Below are positions 1 through 6,315 of a stretch of 7,463 nt of DNA, in pieces. Under the pieces are notes generated by a model. It had not been told where the DNA came from. It made no database searches and saw nothing but the letters and a program-made list of their open reading frames with translations. Origin of the DNA: Deltaproteobacteria bacterium RBG_16_54_18 (GTDB lineage: Bacteria; Desulfobacterota; B13-G15; RBG-16-54-18); the NCBI GenBank assembly GCA_001797935.1, contig MGQT01000095.1:1-7463 (forward strand), given 5' to 3'. Each line of letters opens with the position of its first letter. The first letter of the stretch is position 1. The translations under genes and the position numbers were made by a program.

Positions 1-1323
1 CATGAGCACCCCTTGCATGGTCATGGAGGTGATCATCGCCACCCACACCCCCACCGCCCCGTACCCCAGCACCAGCGCGAGGAAAAAAGCCAGCGGCAGG
101 CGGATCACCCACATCGAGACGACGATCACCCACATGCTTCCCCTGGTGTCCCCGGCCCCCTGAAGCCCCCCGCCCAGGATCATGCTCAGCGCCATAAAGG
201 GCTCGGAGAACATCGTGATCCTCAGATAGCGCGTCGTCTCCGCGAGCACGGCAGTATCGCGCGTCAAGAGCGCGGCCAAAGGGCCTGCCCAGATAAAGAT
301 GGCAACCGAGATGGCGCTGATGAACATCACGCCGGCCCAGGCGATCTTCCACCCGAGGGTCTCTGCCCGCTCGGCCCTTCCCGCCCCCAGGTTTTGTCCC
401 ACGAGCACCGATGCCGCCATGTTGAGGGCAAAGGGGGGAAGATAGATAATGGCCTCGATCCTAAGGCCGTTGGTGAGCGAGGCCAGGGCAACGATGCTCC
501 CTTCCCCCAACCTGCCGAGGATGCTGTAGAGGACGATGCTGCCGGCGTTCCAGGCAATCTGCAGCAGGGCCGCCGGCCACCCCAGGTTCGCGATGGTCTT
601 GAGCGCGGCAAGGGAGACTCTCCACGGCGGATGATAAATCGCCTGCCATTGCTTCGTCGCCAAGAAGGCGCCGTTAATACCCACGGCGATGCCCGCCGCG
701 ATGGCGTTCGAGAGGGCGATGCCGATGTACCCCATCTTGGGGAAGGGCGGGATGCCGAAGACCAGGCAGAAGTCTCCGACGATCGTGACGGCGCTGAAGA
801 CGGACATGGCGAGGAGCGGCTTTCGCACCTCGCCGCTCGCGCGGAAGACGGCATTGGAGATGATGAGGAGATAGTTCGGCCCCAGGGCAAAGGCGAAGAT
901 TTGTAGAAAGGTCTCGCCGATGTCACTGATCTCCGGGGGGAAGCCGGCGATTGCGATGATCTGCCGGGAAAAGACCAGGGCCGTCAACGTGAGCGCCAGG
1001 GCGACGATGAAGCCGAAGATCAGGGATTGCTTGGCATTCGCGACGCCCCGGGCGAAGTCACCTGCCCCGATGTTGCGCGAGATCACGGCAACGGTCCCAA
1101 TGCTGACGGCGTTGGCGACGATGATAAGCAGGAAGTAGAGCTGGGCAATATAGCCGATGGCCGCCTGGACCTTGGGGTCGATGAGCCCGGCAACGTAGAT
1201 ATCAACGAACCCTACCAGGAAGTTAAAGATCATGATGAGGAGCATGGGCCAGGAGAGTTGCCAGATGGTGGACCAGAGCCCGCCCGCAATCAGCGAATTG
1301 TTGTCTGCCTTATCCGTTGTCAT
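1..1323 (-). CDS. MATE-family multidrug/cation antiporter (C-terminus beyond the window)
   Basis: Reading the minus strand from the ATG at 1323 gives 441 codons with no stop up to base 1, so the gene continues off the left edge. MATE proteins are usually about 450-460 residues, so only a short tail should be missing. The product is a polytopic inner-membrane protein that, by family, exports drugs or organic cations in exchange for Na+ or H+. The two-fold MatE repeat is visible. The N-half has SRNIGAGD (about residues 82-89) and FRASGEVRKP (160-169). The C-half has GQNLGAGR (309-316), GGGLQGAGDTR (384-394) and WVIRLPLA (405-412). Hydrophobic segments run throughout. The start is supported by GGAGA seven bases upstream. 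It is divergent from the MBL-fold gene. The family is near certain; substrate and subfamily (NorM- or DinF-like) cannot be read. Confidence 0.93.
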   Translation of the reverse strand, partial: MTTDKADNNSLIAGGLWSTIWQLSWPMLLIMIFNFLVGFVDIYVAGLIDPKVQAAIGYIAQLYFLLIIVANAVSIGTVAVISRNIGAGDFARGVANAKQSLIFGFIVALALTLTALVFSRQIIAIAGFPPEISDIGETFLQIFAFALGPNYLLIISNAVFRASGEVRKPLLAMSVFSAVTIVGDFCLVFGIPPFPKMGYIGIALSNAIAAGIAVGINGAFLATKQWQAIYHPPWRVSLAALKTIANLGWPAALLQIAWNAGSIVLYSILGRLGEGSIVALASLTNGLRIEAIIYLPPFALNMAASVLVGQNLGAGRAERAETLGWKIAWAGVMFISAISVAIFIWAGPLAALLTRDTAVLAETTRYLRITMFSEPFMALSMILGGGLQGAGDTRGSMWVIVVSMWVIRLPLAFFLALVLGYGAVGVWVAMITSMTMQGVLM

Positions 1324-1330
1324 CTCCCTT

Positions 1331-1335
1331 TCTCC
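1331..1335 (-). promoter_or_regulatory. Ribosome binding site of the MATE gene
   Basis: On the minus strand GGAGA ends seven bases before the ATG at 1323. A second purine block, GGGAG, directly abuts the start codon and is too close to serve. This spacing supports 1323 as the translation start. Confidence 0.6.
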
Positions 1336-1346
1336 AAATGGAGTGT

Positions 1347-1352
1347 ATTGTA
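1347..1352 (-). promoter_or_regulatory. Possible -10 element for the MATE gene
   Basis: The minus strand reads TACAAT here, five of six bases of the sigma-70 -10 consensus, 23 bases before the ATG. No convincing -35 box lies 16-18 bases upstream of it, where the sequence is a C-rich block followed by T6. If used, the leader would be very short. This is a weak call based on sequence match alone. Confidence 0.25.
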
Positions 1353-1391
1353 TCCTCTCCGGCATAAAAAAGGGAGGGGGTTCCTCGACCC

Positions 1392-1420
1392 TTGCACGGA
1401 AGACATCCATAGGGTATGCT
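1392..1420 (+). promoter_or_regulatory. Candidate sigma-70-type promoter for the MBL-fold gene
   Basis: TTGCAC (1392-1397) and TATGCT (1415-1420) are separated by exactly 17 bases, the preferred spacing. The matches are modest: three of six in the -35 and four of six in the -10. Transcription would begin near 1427, leaving a leader of about 45 bases before the ribosome binding site and the ATG at 1473. An in-frame ATG at 1416 falls inside this -10 box, which argues against using it as the start. Confidence 0.4.
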
Positions 1421-1460
1421 GAATAACCCGTCGATAAGACAAACAAAATTCCATCTGAGC

Positions 1461-1466
1461 AAGGAG
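1461..1466 (+). promoter_or_regulatory. Ribosome binding site AAGGAG that fixes the MBL-fold start
   Basis: A strong Shine-Dalgarno sequence, AAGGAG, sits six bases before the ATG at 1473. It selects this codon over the in-frame ATG at 1416, which has no comparable signal and would add a 19-residue N-terminus not expected for the family. Confidence 0.85.
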
Positions 1467-1472
1467 TGCCAT

Positions 1473-2198
1473 ATGCCGAAGGTAGCAGATAATATCTTTT
1501 TTGTCCCCGGGCAGGACGAGTTTATCCCCGATGCCCATGTCTATGTCATCGGCGACCCCGCCACAAAGGACCTTTCCGTGATCGACGCGGGACTCATGGG
1601 CAAGGGGGCGTATAAGGTCAAGGCCATCCGCGAGCTGGGGATCGATTCTGCGGCCATCAAGCGGATCATCATGACGCACACCCACCTCGACCACATCGGG
1701 TGCCTGGCGGAGATCATGCAGCAGATCCCCGGCGTCGAGCTTTGGGTGCACCGCTTGGAGGCCGAACAATTAGAAAAGGGGGATGAGCGCACGATCCACG
1801 GCATGGAGATGTTCCGTCAGATGTGCCAGATGCAGTACGGCCTCAAACCCGGCCAGTTCACCTTCCAAGTTCAGCGTAAGCTCGAGGGGGGGGAGAAGCT
1901 GGAAATCGGCGGCATGACCTGGGAGGTCCTCCACATCCCCGGCCACTCGATGGGGTGCATCGCCCTGTACCACCGCTCGACAAAGACGCTCATCCCCGGC
2001 GACGTGGTCTATGCCGATTATGCCATCGGCCGCTTTGACCTGTATGGGGCCGATGCCGCCGCGCTGAAAAAATCGCTCTTTACGCTCGCGGAACTCGAGG
2101 TGGATACCCTGCTCCCCGGCCACAACCGGATCGCGACAAAACTGCCGGCCAACTACATCCTCCAGACGGCCAAGCAGTGGGAGCCGTACCTGACGTGA
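1473..2198 (+). CDS. Metallo-beta-lactamase-fold hydrolase (glyoxalase II-like)
   Basis: A 241-residue soluble protein with no signal peptide, of normal length for a stand-alone MBL-fold hydrolase. All expected ligands of a two-metal site are present: T-H-T-H-L-D-H (His69, His71, Asp73, His74), His158 in IPGHSMG, Asp177 in IPGDVVY, and His217 in LLPGHNR. It should therefore be a catalytically competent zinc- or iron-dependent hydrolase. The family includes glyoxalase II, thioesterases, lactonases and flavodiiron-like domains. No flavodoxin, rubredoxin or rhodanese domain is attached, so the substrate is unknown. It has its own candidate promoter, is divergent from the MATE gene, and is 138 bp from the next gene, so it is probably a single transcription unit. 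A run of eight G lies inside the gene at 1886-1893. Confidence 0.92.
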   Translation: MPKVADNIFFVPGQDEFIPDAHVYVIGDPATKDLSVIDAGLMGKGAYKVKAIRELGIDSAAIKRIIMTHTHLDHIGCLAEIMQQIPGVELWVHRLEAEQLEKGDERTIHGMEMFRQMCQMQYGLKPGQFTFQVQRKLEGGEKLEIGGMTWEVLHIPGHSMGCIALYHRSTKTLIPGDVVYADYAIGRFDLYGADAAALKKSLFTLAELEVDTLLPGHNRIATKLPANYILQTAKQWEPYLT

Positions 2199-2253
2199 TG
2201 CCGAGGACCTCCTCATAAAGATTTTAGGGAAAAGATCTCTCTGTACGTCAAAC

Positions 2254-2270
2254 GATAATTACTGTATAGT
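2254..2270 (+). promoter_or_regulatory. AT-rich -10-like region upstream of the radical SAM group
   Basis: Two alternative -10 matches lie in an AT-rich patch: GATAAT (2254-2259, five of six) and TATAGT (2265-2270, five of six, preceded by TG). Neither has a good -35 at 16-18 bases. A promoter is plausible here because the 138-bp gap separates two genes and the following three genes are tightly packed. The leader would be roughly 60-70 bases. Confidence 0.3.
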
Positions 2271-2324
2271 AAATCATTACAAAGACGCTTCTCTTTCCTT
2301 TATTCTCCTCAAAGACAGGTAGTG

Positions 2325-2330
2325 AAAGGA
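2325..2330 (+). promoter_or_regulatory. Ribosome binding site AAAGGA that fixes the radical SAM start
   Basis: AAAGGA lies six bases upstream of a GTG at 2337. It favours that start over the in-frame GTG at 2322, which has only a weak AGG before it. The resulting N-terminus begins directly with the first beta strand of the B12-binding domain (MNILLVYP), as is usual for the family. Confidence 0.7.
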
Positions 2331-2336
2331 ACAAGA

Positions 2337-3881
2337 GTGAATATTCTCTTAGTCTATCCGAGGTATCCCGATACCTTTTGGAGCTTCAGACATGCCCTGA
2401 AGTTTATCTCCAAAAAGGCGTCTTTACCCCCGCTGGGGTTGTTGACCGTTGCCTCCATGCTCCCCCAGGAGTGGAAAAAGAGGCTTATCGACATGAATGT
2501 CCGGCCCTTAAAAGATGAGGCCCTCCAATGGGCAGACTATGTCTTTATCAGCGCCATGGCCGTCCAGCGGGAATCGGCGCAAGAAGTGATCGACCGGTGT
2601 AAAAGAATGGGGGTCAAGACCGTAGCAGGCGGCCCCCTCTTCACCGCTGCCCATGAGGAATTTGATGACATAGATCACCTGGTCCTCAATGAGGCCGAGA
2701 AGACCCTTGCCCCCTTTGTGGAAGACCTCCGGAAGGGATCCGCCCAACATTGCTACACCACCCGTGAGTGGCCCGATCTCAAAAAGACCCCCATCCCCCG
2801 CTGGGAACTCCTCGCCATGAAAGACTACGTCTCCATGAACATCCAATATTCCCGGGGGTGCCCCTTCAAGTGCGAGTTCTGCGACATCATCGTGTTAAAC
2901 GGCAGGGTACCCCGGACAAAGGGCATGGAACAGATCGTGGCCGAGTTGGCAAGTCTGTATGATCATGGGTGGAGAGGGCCGGTATTCTTTGTCGACGATA
3001 ATTTTATCGGGAACCGAAAGAAATTAAAGGCGGAGATCCTGCCGGCCATCACTACATGGATGGAGGAGAGGAATTTCCCCTTTTCGTTCTTTACCGAGGC
3101 GTCCATAGACCTCTCTGACGACGAAGAACTCATGCAACGGATGGTTACGGCGGGATTCGACACGGTGTTCGTCGGCATTGAGACCCCCCATGAAGAGAGC
3201 TTGACTGAATGCAGCAAGCTTCAAAACAGAAACCGGGACTTGGTGGCCAGCGTCAAAAAGATCCAGCAGCACGGCCTGCAGGTGATGGGGGGATTTATCG
3301 TGGGTTTTGACAGCGATCCTCCTTCCATCTTTGAGAGACAGATCAATTTCATCCAGAAGAGCGGGATCGTCACTGCCATGGTGGGCATGCTCAATGCCCC
3401 GCGGGGGACCCGCCTCTACAAGCGCCTGCACAAAGAGAACCGCCTGGTGCATGGCCCCACGGGCGAGAACACTGATTGCTCTATCAACTTCGTCCCCAAG
3501 ATGGGTTATGAAGCACTCGTCGCCGGCTACGAAAAGGTCGTGAAAACCATCTACGCACCGAGACCTTACTACAAGAGGATCAGGACCTTTTTCCGCGACT
3601 ACAACAGGCCTTCAGGTCAACAGCCCCCCCCCCTTAATTTTCTCTACTTCAAGGCATTTCTGAAGTCCTTATGGCTTTTGGGGATCAGGGGAAGTGAGCG
3701 GCTTCAGTATTGGCGGCTCCTCGTTTCGACGCTGCTCAGGCGTCCGCGATCCCTCACCCTTGCCGTCACCCTTGCCATCTATGGATTCCACTTCAGAAAA
3801 GTCTTTAAGGAGCTCGCGTGGGTTCCCAGCGAGAGAGGAATCATTATAAGGGGCAATCCTCACCGTTCATCTTTTTTCTGA
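2337..3881 (+). CDS. B12-binding-domain radical SAM protein, HpnP/DUF4070-like
   Basis: A GTG-started protein of 514 residues. Residues 1-140 form a cobalamin-binding Rossmann domain (ILLVYPRYPDTFW, then PPLGLLTVASMLP). It has Asp52-x-Asn54 (IDMNVRP) instead of the DxHxxG of classical B12 methyltransferases, as is common in class B radical SAM enzymes. The radical SAM core follows with YSRGC175PFKC179EFC182, binding a [4Fe-4S] cluster that cleaves S-adenosylmethionine. FFVDDNFIGNRKK, FFTEASIDL and FVGIETP are characteristic of the DUF4070 group, which includes the hopanoid C-2 methylase HpnP. The C-terminal region (about 395-514) matches the group's usual layout. It probably methylates or rearranges an unactivated carbon in a lipid or secondary metabolite. 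No hopanoid gene is nearby, so I give no symbol. A C10 tract lies within codons 430-433. It ends 25 bp before nagZ. Confidence 0.9.
   Translation: MNILLVYPRYPDTFWSFRHALKFISKKASLPPLGLLTVASMLPQEWKKRLIDMNVRPLKDEALQWADYVFISAMAVQRESAQEVIDRCKRMGVKTVAGGPLFTAAHEEFDDIDHLVLNEAEKTLAPFVEDLRKGSAQHCYTTREWPDLKKTPIPRWELLAMKDYVSMNIQYSRGCPFKCEFCDIIVLNGRVPRTKGMEQIVAELASLYDHGWRGPVFFVDDNFIGNRKKLKAEILPAITTWMEERNFPFSFFTEASIDLSDDEELMQRMVTAGFDTVFVGIETPHEESLTECSKLQNRNRDLVASVKKIQQHGLQVMGGFIVGFDSDPPSIFERQINFIQKSGIVTAMVGMLNAPRGTRLYKRLHKENRLVHGPTGENTDCSINFVPKMGYEALVAGYEKVVKTIYAPRPYYKRIRTFFRDYNRPSGQQPPPLNFLYFKAFLKSLWLLGIRGSERLQYWRLLVSTLLRRPRSLTLAVTLAIYGFHFRKVFKELAWVPSERGIIIRGNPHRSSFF
3624..3633 (+). repeat. Ten-base poly-C tract inside the radical SAM gene
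   Basis: Ten consecutive C encode Pro430-Pro432 and the first base of Leu433. As given, the frame is intact and continues for 82 more residues. With one extra C the next codon is TAA, ending the protein at 433 residues. With one fewer C the frame reads nine altered residues and then TGA, at 441 residues. Homopolymers of this length are known slippage sites in phase-variable genes, and they are also frequent sequencing-error sites. Confidence 0.9.
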
Positions 3882-3894
3882 AACGAATGAGGCC

Positions 3895-3900
3895 GTGGAG
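3895..3900 (+). promoter_or_regulatory. Ribosome binding site (GTGGAG) for nagZ
   Basis: TGGAG within this hexamer ends six bases before the ATG at 3907. An in-frame GTG at 3895 is the first base of the same hexamer; its own upstream GAGG is only two bases away, too close. The ATG at 3907 is therefore preferred, giving the N-terminus MSALKGKIAQ. Confidence 0.6.
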
Positions 3901-3906
3901 TCGTCT

Positions 3907-5010
3907 ATGAGTGCGCTGAAAGGCAAGATCGCCCAGACGGTGATGATGGGGATCGCGGGGCTCGCTCCCACGCCCGAAGAAAAGGAGTTGATCAGCCAGG
4001 GGGTCGGGGGGATCATCCTCTTTGAGCGCAACTGTCCTTCTCCCGCACACGTGGCCTTATTGATAGAAGAGCTGCAGGAGATCGCCCTTAAAAAGGGGCC
4101 GGGCATACCGCTGTTGATCGCCATCGATCAGGAACACGGGCCCGTGGCCAGGATCAAACAGGGCGTCACCCCCTTTCCCAGCGCCTGGGATATCGGGCAG
4201 ATGGGCGATCCCGCGCTCGCGCTTCGCGCCGCCCAAATCATCGGCAAGGAAATGGCTTTATTAGGAATCACCATGAACCTCGCGCCTGTGGCCGACCTCT
4301 TTCTGGACCCCGCGAATCGCGTGATCGGTAAGCGGAGCTTTGGCAAAGACCCTCAGAAGGTAGCGGTCATGGTCAATGCTTTTATCGCAGGGCTCCAGGC
4401 AGAAGGGTTGGCTGCCTGCGCCAAACACTTTCCCGGGCACGGGGCCACGGCCATTGACAGCCATCAGAAACTTCCGACAATCGAGCGGTCCCGGATTGAA
4501 TTAGAACAGGCGGAACTGATCCCCTTTCAGCACGCGATAGAGACAGGGGTGGCAGCGATCATGCCCGGCCACCTCCTCTGCCCGGCTTTGGACGCCGAAC
4601 AGCCGGCGACGTTTTCTCCTTCCATTATTCAGGGGCTCCTGCGCCAACAGCTTGGCTTCGACGCTGTCGTGATCTCCGACGACCTCTGCATGGGCGCCTT
4701 GTCTGCCTGGGGTGACATAGCAGAGCGTGGCGTTAAGGCCTTCAAGGCAGGGGTGGACATACTCTTGTCCGGGCAGGAAAAGGTAGACAATCTGCTCGCT
4801 GCCCTGGCAAAGGGGGTCCATAACGGCGAGATACCCGAGCAACGGGTAAAAGAGGCCGTTACCCACATATTAAAACTTAAGGAGAAATACCCCTATCAAG
4901 GCAGGGGAGACGCGGCAGCTCTGCAACAGGAAGAGGACCTGACCTTCTCACAGGAGCTTTTTCAGAGGGTAAACGATGCAGCAGGTGATCCTGGGCATCG
5001 AGCAGCTTAA
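3907..5010 (+). CDS. nagZ: Beta-N-acetylglucosaminidase, GH3 family (NagZ type)
   Basis: A 367-residue protein with no signal peptide, so cytoplasmic; E. coli NagZ is 341 residues. The family removes non-reducing GlcNAc from peptidoglycan fragments during cell-wall recycling. The GH3 NagZ barrel is clear: IDQEHGPVARIKQGVTPFP near 73-91, NLAPVADLFLD, VIGKRSFG, then KHFPGHG (173-179) with the NagZ-specific Asp184-Ser-His186 loop. The Asp-His pair is the acid/base dyad of this family, and Asp258 in VISDDLCMG is the likely nucleophile. Two motif positions differ from the usual form: GAT instead of GDT before the dyad, and EHGP instead of EGGR near the N-terminus. There is no second GH3 domain. 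It follows the radical SAM gene after 25 bp and overlaps the next gene by 35 bp, so they are probably cotranscribed. The main remaining doubt is exact substrate preference. Confidence 0.92.
   Translation: MSALKGKIAQTVMMGIAGLAPTPEEKELISQGVGGIILFERNCPSPAHVALLIEELQEIALKKGPGIPLLIAIDQEHGPVARIKQGVTPFPSAWDIGQMGDPALALRAAQIIGKEMALLGITMNLAPVADLFLDPANRVIGKRSFGKDPQKVAVMVNAFIAGLQAEGLAACAKHFPGHGATAIDSHQKLPTIERSRIELEQAELIPFQHAIETGVAAIMPGHLLCPALDAEQPATFSPSIIQGLLRQQLGFDAVVISDDLCMGALSAWGDIAERGVKAFKAGVDILLSGQEKVDNLLAALAKGVHNGEIPEQRVKEAVTHILKLKEKYPYQGRGDAAALQQEEDLTFSQELFQRVNDAAGDPGHRAA
4964..4969 (+). promoter_or_regulatory. Ribosome binding site of namZ, inside nagZ
   Basis: AGAGGG lies within the last codons of nagZ, six bases before the ATG at 4976. 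The namZ initiation region is therefore entirely covered by ribosomes translating nagZ, which is the usual arrangement for translational coupling. Confidence 0.65.
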
Positions 5011-6151
5011 AGCACTACGCCCTTCCTGGCTTGCGGAGGCGCGCCTCGGCCTTTTAATCAACCAGGCCTCAGTAGACGCCTCTCTGCGGTCTAGTAGAGA
5101 AATCATAGCCGGGTTGGCAGGAAAAAACCTTCGGGTCATCTTCTCCCCCCAGCACGGCATTCAGGGCCAGGCCCAGGCCAACATGGTCGAGACCGAGGAT
5201 AGCGACGATCCCGATCTGCGAATCCCCATTTGCAGCCTCTACTCCCATAAGAACCGAGCACCTACCGAGGAGCAGCTGGATCGGATCGACTGCCTCGTCA
5301 TTGATCTGCAGGATGTGGGCACCAGGGTCTATACCTTCGCCACTACCATGGGATTTTGTCTGGAGGCGGCAGCCAGATACAAAAAGAAGGTCGTCGTGCT
5401 CGATCGTCCCAACCCGGTCAATGCAAAGCAGGTAGAGGGAAATCTATTAAAGGAAACCCTGCGCTCCTTTGTCGGCTTTGCCCCTATCCCCATGCGACAT
5501 GCAATGACCATGGGTGAGCTGGCCCAATTTTTCAACGCGGAACGCCGCATCAAGGCGGATCTCGAAATCATTCCCATGCAGGGCTATAAAAGGGAATATT
5601 TCTTTCCAGACACCAAACTCCCCTGGGTCCCACCCTCCCCCAACATGCCCACACCTGCAACTGCCCTGGTCTATCCAGGCCAGGTCCTGTTGGAAGGAAC
5701 CAACCTGTCGGAGGGGAGAGGGACAACCAGGCCTTTCGAATGCTTCGGCGCGCCGTACATCGATTCCCGCCTGCTTAAACAACGATTAGAAAAACGAAAC
5801 CTCCCCGGCTGCCACTTTGAGGAAACCTCCTTTACCCCCGAGTTTGATAAATGGCAGGGAGAGCTCTGTCACGGCATCCAGATACAGGTTACCGATTCCA
5901 GGGCATATAAACCTTATTACACGACCCTCGCTATTCTGCAGGAGGTCATGAAGGCATGGCCGGACAAGTTCTCCTTTCTCCCCCCACCCTATGAATATGA
6001 ATTCGAAAAACTCCCTATCGACATCATCACCGGCGACGAGTCGATCAGAAAGGGGTTGGAGGATGGAAGAGACCTGGATGAGATGGGAAGAAGTTGGCAG
6101 GTGGAGTTAGAGGGCTTTCTCGCGCTCAGAAGGCAGTACCTGCTCTATTAA
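4976..6151 (+). CDS. namZ: DUF1343 / GH171 protein, NamZ-type exo-beta-N-acetylmuramidase homologue
   Basis: A 391-residue protein of the DUF1343 family. The characterised member, B. subtilis NamZ, releases MurNAc from the non-reducing end of peptidoglycan chains and works with NagZ. Family landmarks are VxxGIEQL at the N-terminus, GLLINQASVD, FSPQHGIQG (56-64), IPICSLYSHKNRAPT, LVIDLQDVGTRVYTFATTM, VVLDRPNPVN, MRHAMTMGELAQFFN, LPWVPPSPNMPT, YPGQVLLEGTNLSEGRGTTRPFE (about 235-257), and the C-terminal domain. No signal peptide is present, unlike the secreted B. subtilis enzyme, so it should act in the cytoplasm. Gln59 replaces the Glu of the E-H-G motif; from memory that Glu is the proposed catalytic residue of NamZ, so activity or mechanism may differ. 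The 35-bp overlap with nagZ supports a shared pathway. The family is very secure; the activity is inferred. Confidence 0.85.
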   Translation: MQQVILGIEQLKALRPSWLAEARLGLLINQASVDASLRSSREIIAGLAGKNLRVIFSPQHGIQGQAQANMVETEDSDDPDLRIPICSLYSHKNRAPTEEQLDRIDCLVIDLQDVGTRVYTFATTMGFCLEAAARYKKKVVVLDRPNPVNAKQVEGNLLKETLRSFVGFAPIPMRHAMTMGELAQFFNAERRIKADLEIIPMQGYKREYFFPDTKLPWVPPSPNMPTPATALVYPGQVLLEGTNLSEGRGTTRPFECFGAPYIDSRLLKQRLEKRNLPGCHFEETSFTPEFDKWQGELCHGIQIQVTDSRAYKPYYTTLAILQEVMKAWPDKFSFLPPPYEYEFEKLPIDIITGDESIRKGLEDGRDLDEMGRSWQVELEGFLALRRQYLLY

Positions 6152-6186
6152 GACGGTAAAAAATCCTTGAATTCAACAGCCGTCTT
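6150..6186 (+). repeat. Inverted repeat just after namZ, possible weak transcript hairpin
   Basis: AAGACGG (6150-6156, overlapping the namZ stop codon) is complementary to CCGTCTT (6180-6186) across a 23-base loop. The loop itself contains the perfect palindrome TTGAATTCAA (6167-6176). No T-run follows, so it is not a standard intrinsic terminator. It may protect the 3' end of the mRNA or be coincidental. The rest of the 164-bp gap to 6316 holds no gene. Confidence 0.3.
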
Positions 6187-6210
6187 GATATATCCTACAC
6201 CCCGCTGTAA

Positions 6211-6239
6211 TTGAACTGCAAGTCAGACGGGAATATCCG
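6211..6239 (+). promoter_or_regulatory. Weak candidate promoter for the alpha/beta hydrolase gene
   Basis: TTGAAC (6211-6216, four of six to the -35) and TATCCG (6234-6239, three of six to the -10) are 17 bases apart. Transcription would begin near 6246, giving about 70 bases of leader. The 164-bp gap after namZ makes a separate promoter reasonable, but the boxes are poor. Confidence 0.25.
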
Positions 6240-6315
6240 CTCGTGATACGTTGTGATGTTCTCACCTGATTTGTCTGCACAATAACAAACGAAGCGCTGG
6301 CGGGAAAAATTTGTT

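Noticed and set aside
13..906. A 297-codon open frame on the plus strand
   Set aside because: It lies antisense to the MATE gene, is dominated by His, Arg, Asp, Gly and Pro in low-complexity order, and has no recognisable domain. The minus-strand frame has unmistakable MATE motifs.
1332..1343. Hairpin hiding the MATE ribosome binding site
   Set aside because: CTCCA/TGGAG is a perfect inverted repeat over the GGAG, but the loop is only two bases, so a real stem would be four pairs and weak.
1416..1472. Upstream start for the MBL-fold gene at ATG 1416
   Set aside because: No ribosome binding site precedes it and it falls inside the candidate -10 box. AAGGAG before 1473 marks the true start.
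2201..2213. Terminator hairpin after the MBL-fold gene
   Set aside because: GAGG and CCTC can form only a four-base stem and no T-run follows.
2337..3881. Naming the radical SAM gene hpnP (hopanoid C-2 methylase)
   Set aside because: The domain layout and motifs are shared by the wider DUF4070 group, and no hopanoid biosynthesis gene is in the window, so a specific substrate is not supported.
6251..6264. CRP-like operator before the alpha/beta hydrolase
   Set aside because: TGTGA and TCAC half-sites are present but are separated by five bases, not the six required, and the right half is incomplete.
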